In this document: piece by piece, positions 60,258 through 64,000 of the stretch
Position numbering within the stretch: position 1 is the stretch's first letter
Layout of the letters: each line of letters begins with the position of its first letter
Assembly: GCA_963737075.1 (NCBI GenBank)
Contig: CAVTRI010000001.1
Location: 2,356,001-2,420,000 of the forward strand
Length of the DNA stretch: 64,000 nucleotides
Direction: 5' to 3'
DNA from: CAVTRI01 sp963737075
Lineage (GTDB): Bacteria; Actinomycetota; Acidimicrobiia; Acidimicrobiales; Palsa-688
The notes under the pieces: model-generated
Databases searched by the model: none
Told to the model about the DNA's origin: nothing
What the model saw: only the letters and a program-made list of their open reading frames with translations
Program-made: the position numbers and the translations under genes

Positions 60258-61275
60258 GGGAGCCGGACCGAACAGCTGGACGGCCACTGGCGCGGGGCCG
60301 CCCCGTGCGCGCCAGCCGGCACAGCCTTGCCACCAGTACTTCGAGCACCAGCTCGGCCGGCCACTCCTGGGCCCCCTTGAGCGCCAGCTCGGCGTCGGCG
60401 ACCAGTCCGATGGCGTCGGCGACGGCGGCCGGGCCGATCCGGCGGGAGACGTTCCATGCCTTTTTCGCCGGAAAGGTGCTTCTCCCCTTGGCGATGCCGA
60501 GGGCGTCGGCGGCTGCTGCCTCGGTGGCGATGGCGGGATTCTCGACGCGCAGCCACGCCTGGACATGGCGGGCTAGGGTGGCCAGCACGACCAGCGGGTG
60601 CCTTTCTCCTCCTTCTAGGAGACGGTGCAGGGCGATGAGGGCGGCCTCGTTCTCCCCGGCGTCGATGGCGTCGGTCAGATCCCACGGCGCCACCCCTCCG
60701 GCCTGTCCCAGGTAGGGCTCGACGTCGGCCGGCCCGAGCTGGGCCTGCTCGCCGTAGGCCGCGGTCAGGACGTCCAGCAGCACCGGCAGCCGGCCCATCT
60801 CCTCGCCGAGGTGGGCGGCGACGAGCGCAGACGCGTCGGCGTCGAGGCGCAGCCCGCTGCGCTGGACACGCTGGCGCACCCAGCCCTGGGCGTTGCGCGG
60901 CGACACCTCCGTGCTCACGACGTGACCGGCGGCTTTCACCGCCGCCGCCAGCCTGGTCGCCACCCGGCCGGCGCCGGCCGCCAACACCAGCGCCGTCGAC
61001 GGCAGCGGATCCGCCAGGTAGGCGACGAGCGGCGCCACCTCCTCGGCGCCGAACCGGCCGACGTCGCGCACGATCACCACTCGACGGTCGGCCAGGAACG
61101 GCGGCGTGCGGCAGGCGTCCGCCACCGCCGCCAGGTCGACATCGTCGCCACCGAAATCCTCCACCACCAGTGTGCGGTCGGCGTCGCCGACGAGCTCGTC
61201 GGTGATCCGCCGCAGCTCCGACGCGACGAGAGCAGGGTCGTCGCCGTCGATCAGCCACGCATGACGGGCGTTCAC
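60238..61275 (-). CDS. holA: DNA polymerase III delta subunit
   Basis: 345 residues with an AAA+-like fold: N-terminal AWLIDGDDPALVASELRRI, VVIVRDVGRFG, then the collar domain (GGERHPLVVLATLARHVQAWL). Delta opens the beta clamp. The C-terminal ~30 basic residues overlap the exporter start. Its GTG/ATG start overlaps the folP stop (61272-61275). Confidence 0.9.
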   Translation of the reverse strand: MNARHAWLIDGDDPALVASELRRITDELVGDADRTLVVEDFGGDDVDLAAVADACRTPPFLADRRVVIVRDVGRFGAEEVAPLVAYLADPLPSTALVLAAGAGRVATRLAAAVKAAGHVVSTEVSPRNAQGWVRQRVQRSGLRLDADASALVAAHLGEEMGRLPVLLDVLTAAYGEQAQLGPADVEPYLGQAGGVAPWDLTDAIDAGENEAALIALHRLLEGGERHPLVVLATLARHVQAWLRVENPAIATEAAAADALGIAKGRSTFPAKKAWNVSRRIGPAAVADAIGLVADAELALKGAQEWPAELVLEVLVARLCRLARTGRPRASGRPAVRSGSRVSRRA

Positions 61276-62102
61276 GCCGCCTCCATGACGGCGCTCAGCG
61301 TGTCGCAGACCCGGCGGGCGGCCCGCACGTCGTGGGCCCGTACGATCCGGCAGCCCAGGGTCACGCCAACCGCATGGGCAGCCACGGTCGCTGACGCCCG
61401 CTCGTCGATGTCGAGGCCGAAGGCCCGCCCGAGAAACGTCTTGTTGGACGCCGACAACAGCAGCGGGTAGCCGAGTGCCGCCAGCCGGTCGGACGCCCGC
61501 AGCAGGGCCATCGACTGCTGCCAGGTCTTGCCGAGGTCGAGCCCGGCGTCGAGGATCACCCGCTCACGGGCGACGCCCGCGGTCTCCGCCTGGGCTGCGC
61601 GCTCGGCCAGGAACGCCGCCACCTCGGTCACGACGTCGTCGTAGTGCGGCGTCGGATCAGGGACGCGCGGGCGGAGACGGATGTGGGTGGCGACGACCGA
61701 CACCCCGGCGGCGGCGGCTGCTGGCAGGAACCCGGGGTCCGCGAACCCGCTGATGTCGTTGCCCAACACGGCGCCCGCTTGAAAGGCCGACGCTGCCACC
61801 GCCGCCCGCCAGGTGTCCACCGACAGCGGCACGTCGAAGCGGGCCGCCAGCGCCTCGATGGCGGGCACCACCCGTTCCAGCTCCTCGGCTTCGGACACCG
61901 ATGGCCCGGGCCCGGCTTTCACACCGCCGACGTCCAACACGTCGGCGCCCGCGGCGACGAGATCCGCTGCCCTTCGGTAGAACGCGTCCAGCGCCCAGTA
62001 GGCGCCGCCGTCGTAGAACGAATCCGGGGTGCGGTTGAGGATGCCCATCACCAGACAGCGGGTGGTGAGGTCGTACGCGCGCGCACCAAGCAGCAACTGC
62101 AC
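61272..62102 (-). CDS. folP: Dihydropteroate synthase-like protein
   Basis: 276 residues of the DHPS TIM barrel: MGILNRTPDSFYDGG, DVLDVGGVKAGPG (usual GGESTRPG replaced), LSVDTWRAAVAA, GNDISGF, and LDAGLDLGKT then LLSASNKTFLG (usual S-x-K/R). The GGVKAGPG replacement resembles the second, non-canonical mycobacterial FolP2-type, which may lack DHPS activity. So folate synthesis is likely but not certain. It is coupled to holA. Confidence 0.82.
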   Translation of the reverse strand: MQLLLGARAYDLTTRCLVMGILNRTPDSFYDGGAYWALDAFYRRAADLVAAGADVLDVGGVKAGPGPSVSEAEELERVVPAIEALAARFDVPLSVDTWRAAVAASAFQAGAVLGNDISGFADPGFLPAAAAAGVSVVATHIRLRPRVPDPTPHYDDVVTEVAAFLAERAAQAETAGVARERVILDAGLDLGKTWQQSMALLRASDRLAALGYPLLLSASNKTFLGRAFGLDIDERASATVAAHAVGVTLGCRIVRAHDVRAARRVCDTLSAVMEAA

Positions 62103-62123
62103 GCGACGAACGCTAGTGACCTC

Positions 62124-62825
62124 TCAGAAGAGGCGGGCTGTCAGCGCCTTGCGGTAGGCCGGGGTGCGCGGATCCTCAGGACCGAGCAACTCCAGCAGGT
62201 CCACGAACTCCTGGCGGGCGGCGTCGTCGCCCTTCACCCGCTCGAGGAGGGCGTCCAGCTTGGCCTCCACGTCTTGAGACGCGGCATCCGATACCCGGGC
62301 GAGGGCCATCAGGTGGCGGACCTCGGGCGTCTCTGGCACCCGGGCGAGCAGTCCCAGAGCCTCCTCCTTGTCCGCTTCGCCGCCGCGGTCGATCAACAGC
62401 TGGGACAGGGCCAGCACGGCGCCTTCATGGCCGGGCTCGAGCTCAACGGCCCGACGCAACGACGCCTCGTCGCCGACCGCCACCAGGCGATCCACCTCGC
62501 TCTGCCCGGGGAGGAGCCGCTGCACCCACTGGCGGACGGCTGGTTCAGGGAGAGCACCGACGAAGCTGTCGACCACTTTGCGGTCAGCGATGGCGTACAC
62601 AGCGGGGATCGACTGGACCTGGAACGTGGCCGCCACCCGGGGGTTGGCGTCCACATCCACCTTCACCAACTGGACCTTGCCGTCGGTTTCGGCAACGACT
62701 CTCTCCAGGGTCGGGCCCAACGTGCGGCACGGACCGCACCACGACGCCCACAGGTCGACGACGACCGGCACCTCGGCGGAGCGGGCAAGTACGTCGGTTT
62801 CGAAGGTGGCGTCAGTGACATCCAT
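62124..62825 (-). CDS. Thioredoxin-TPR fusion (CnoX/YbbN-like)
   Basis: 233 residues: an N-terminal thioredoxin fold with active site WCGPC (residues ~29-33) and cis-proline in IPAVYAI, then a TPR-like helical region (LRRAVELEPGHEGAVLALSQ). CnoX-type proteins act as holdases cooperating with GroEL/DnaK; members with WCGPC may also be redox active. ATG 62825. Confidence 0.92.
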   Translation of the reverse strand: MDVTDATFETDVLARSAEVPVVVDLWASWCGPCRTLGPTLERVVAETDGKVQLVKVDVDANPRVAATFQVQSIPAVYAIADRKVVDSFVGALPEPAVRQWVQRLLPGQSEVDRLVAVGDEASLRRAVELEPGHEGAVLALSQLLIDRGGEADKEEALGLLARVPETPEVRHLMALARVSDAASQDVEAKLDALLERVKGDDAARQEFVDLLELLGPEDPRTPAYRKALTARLF

Positions 62826-62875
62826 AGGACTCTCCAGATGAAGATGTGGCAGATGGTGCTCTAGGTTGGCTGAGC

Positions 62876-63961
62876 ATGAGTAGCCCCGACGCGACGAGCA
62901 CGCGGGACGGAGCAGGCGCCGGACCCGAGGGCATCGACGCCCAAAGAGTCAGCGCTTGGTTCGCCGACAACATTCCCGGGGTGCAGCCACCGCTCGGCTT
63001 TCGCCTGATCGCGGGGGGCCGCAGCAACCTGACCTTCGAGATCGCCGACAGCGCCGGCAAGCGGTACGTGCTCCGGCGGCCGCCCACCGGCCACCTGCTG
63101 CCCACTGCCCACGACATGGCCCGCGAGCACCGCATCATCTCCGCCCTGGGACCGGTGGGCATCCCCGTGGCGCCGGCCCTGGGTTTGTGCGAGGACCCGG
63201 CGGTCAACGGCGCGCCCTTCTACGTCATGGGCTTCGTGGACGGTCACATCATCCGCAGCCGAGATCAGCTCCCCGAGAGCTTCGGACCGGGGGCTCGCCG
63301 CCACGCGGGCGAGTCGCTCGTCGACACGTTGGTGCAGATCCACGCCGTCGATCCCGACGCGGTCGGTCTCGGCGACCTGGGTCGCAAGGAGGGCTACATC
63401 GCCCGCCAACTCCGGCGCTGGTACGGCCAGTACCAGGCGTCCCGTGACGAGCAAGGGGGGCCGGACGTGGGGGAGGTAGACGAGGTTCACGACGTCCTCG
63501 TCCAGCACATCCCCGAGCAGCGCCAGGCCGGCGTCGTCCACGGCGACTATCGGCTCGACAACTGCGTCGTCGACGACCGCGGCGACGTCCTGGCCGTCCT
63601 CGACTGGGAGCTGTGCACCCTCGGCGACCCGCTGGCTGACGTCGGGCAGTTGCTCATGTACTGGGTGGAGCCGGGCGAGCGCAGCGCCCTCGGGGATTCG
63701 GCGACGGAGGCGGGCGGGTTTCTCACCCGGGCGGAGGTCGCCGAGCGTTATGCGCGGGCCGCGGGGCTCGACCTTTCCCAGCTGGATTTCTATATGGCCT
63801 TCGCTTACTGGAAGCTGGCCTGCATCCTGGAAGGCGTGTACACGCGCTACGTCGGCGGTGCCATGGGCAAGGACAGTTTCGACTACAGCTTCTATCCAGA
63901 CAGCATCCGATCGCTCGCTGCGCAAGCGAAGGCCGCCGCTGCGCGCCTCGCTGATGGCTGA
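62876..63961 (+). CDS. APH-family phosphotransferase (ACAD10/11-type aminoglycoside phosphotransferase-like)
   Basis: 361 residues with a kinase-like fold: FRLIAGGRSNLTFEIAD in the N-lobe, VLRRPPTGHLLPTAHDMARE, catalytic loop VVHGDYRLDNCVVDD and metal-binding LAVLDWELCTLGDP. This branch is linked to acyl-CoA dehydrogenase-type metabolism rather than antibiotic resistance. ATG 62876 is the family start; a frame upstream is unlikely. Confidence 0.9.
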   Translation: MSSPDATSTRDGAGAGPEGIDAQRVSAWFADNIPGVQPPLGFRLIAGGRSNLTFEIADSAGKRYVLRRPPTGHLLPTAHDMAREHRIISALGPVGIPVAPALGLCEDPAVNGAPFYVMGFVDGHIIRSRDQLPESFGPGARRHAGESLVDTLVQIHAVDPDAVGLGDLGRKEGYIARQLRRWYGQYQASRDEQGGPDVGEVDEVHDVLVQHIPEQRQAGVVHGDYRLDNCVVDDRGDVLAVLDWELCTLGDPLADVGQLLMYWVEPGERSALGDSATEAGGFLTRAEVAERYARAAGLDLSQLDFYMAFAYWKLACILEGVYTRYVGGAMGKDSFDYSFYPDSIRSLAAQAKAAAARLADG

Positions 63962-64000
63962 CCTGGTCACGATCCGCTCCTGGCCGGCGCTCGAGCGCCC
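63954..64000 (+). CDS. Start of a further gene, cut by the window
   Basis: ATG 63954 overlaps the end of the phosphotransferase gene and opens MADLVTIRSWPALER to the window edge. Too short to identify; coupling by overlap suggests the same operon. Confidence 0.4.
   Translation, partial: MADLVTIRSWPALER

Overview
The window is a stretch of high-GC bacterial chromosome, almost certainly an actinobacterium and most like the class Acidimicrobiia. Pointers are strong G/C third-position bias, frequent GTG starts with ATGA/GTGA overlaps, a BldD-type regulator, the mismatch endonuclease NucS, a Tad pilus cluster, an actinobacterial GlgA/GlgC pair, and the conserved order hrcA-dnaJ-rsmE ... HIT-phoH-ybeY-corC-era ... 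recO-uppS-glyS ... ppdK-dnaG-rpoD. No rRNA is present; two tRNAs are.

Layout. 1-5.3 kb: end of a CYTH-CHAD protein, a single-chain acyl-CoA carboxylase, an NADP-dependent MDR oxidoreductase. 5.36-7.3 kb: tRNA-Ile2(CAT), a tyrosine recombinase, a hicAB toxin-antitoxin pair with frameshifted hicA, and decayed DNA. 7.3-9.9 kb: NarL-type two-component system and a membrane protein closed by a strong terminator. 9.96-12.0 kb: low-coding accessory DNA with a DUF1801 gene and a helix-turn-helix/LAGLIDADG-like gene that reads into tRNA-Asn. 12-18 kb: rpoD, dnaG, ppdK. 18-23 kb: envelope glycan/lipid genes (GT2, GtrA, GT-C, SqdB). 23-33 kb: glyS, recO, uppS, dinG, era, corC, ybeY, phoH, HIT. 33-44.6 kb: Tad pilus genes interrupted by nucS and an MFS transporter. 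44.7-48.2 kb: a UGSC-family selenoprotein with its partner, then glgA (internally deleted) and glgC. 48.3-51 kb: pseudokinase, LysM and repeat-containing membrane proteins. 51-64 kb: hemW, bldD-like, rsmE, dnaJ, hrcA, aldo/keto reductase, lepA, rpsT, TauE-like, holA, folP, a thioredoxin-TPR protein and an APH-type phosphotransferase.

The most unusual structure is a pair of tandem arrays with an exact 65-bp period (17961-18226 and 31320-31648). Each unit is a complete 22-codon micro-ORF starting MSDLGSE; its stop overlaps the next start by ATGA/GTGA, and the last unit overlaps the start codon of a real gene in the same way (GT2 at 18223, ybeY at 31323). The two arrays share the 5' part of the unit but have different 3' parts, each able to fold into a hairpin that ends at the next start codon. 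They look like serial translational-coupling leaders.

Other notable points: a selenocysteine UGA with a downstream hairpin; in-frame minisatellites inside Era, YbeY, HemW and a membrane protein; a palindromic element between recO and uppS with a shorter relative at the dinG stop codon; and four clear reading-frame breaks plus one probable (hicA, ppdK, corC, phoH and a small gene at 33.0 kb), mostly explained by one surplus base, which suggests consensus errors or recent mutation.
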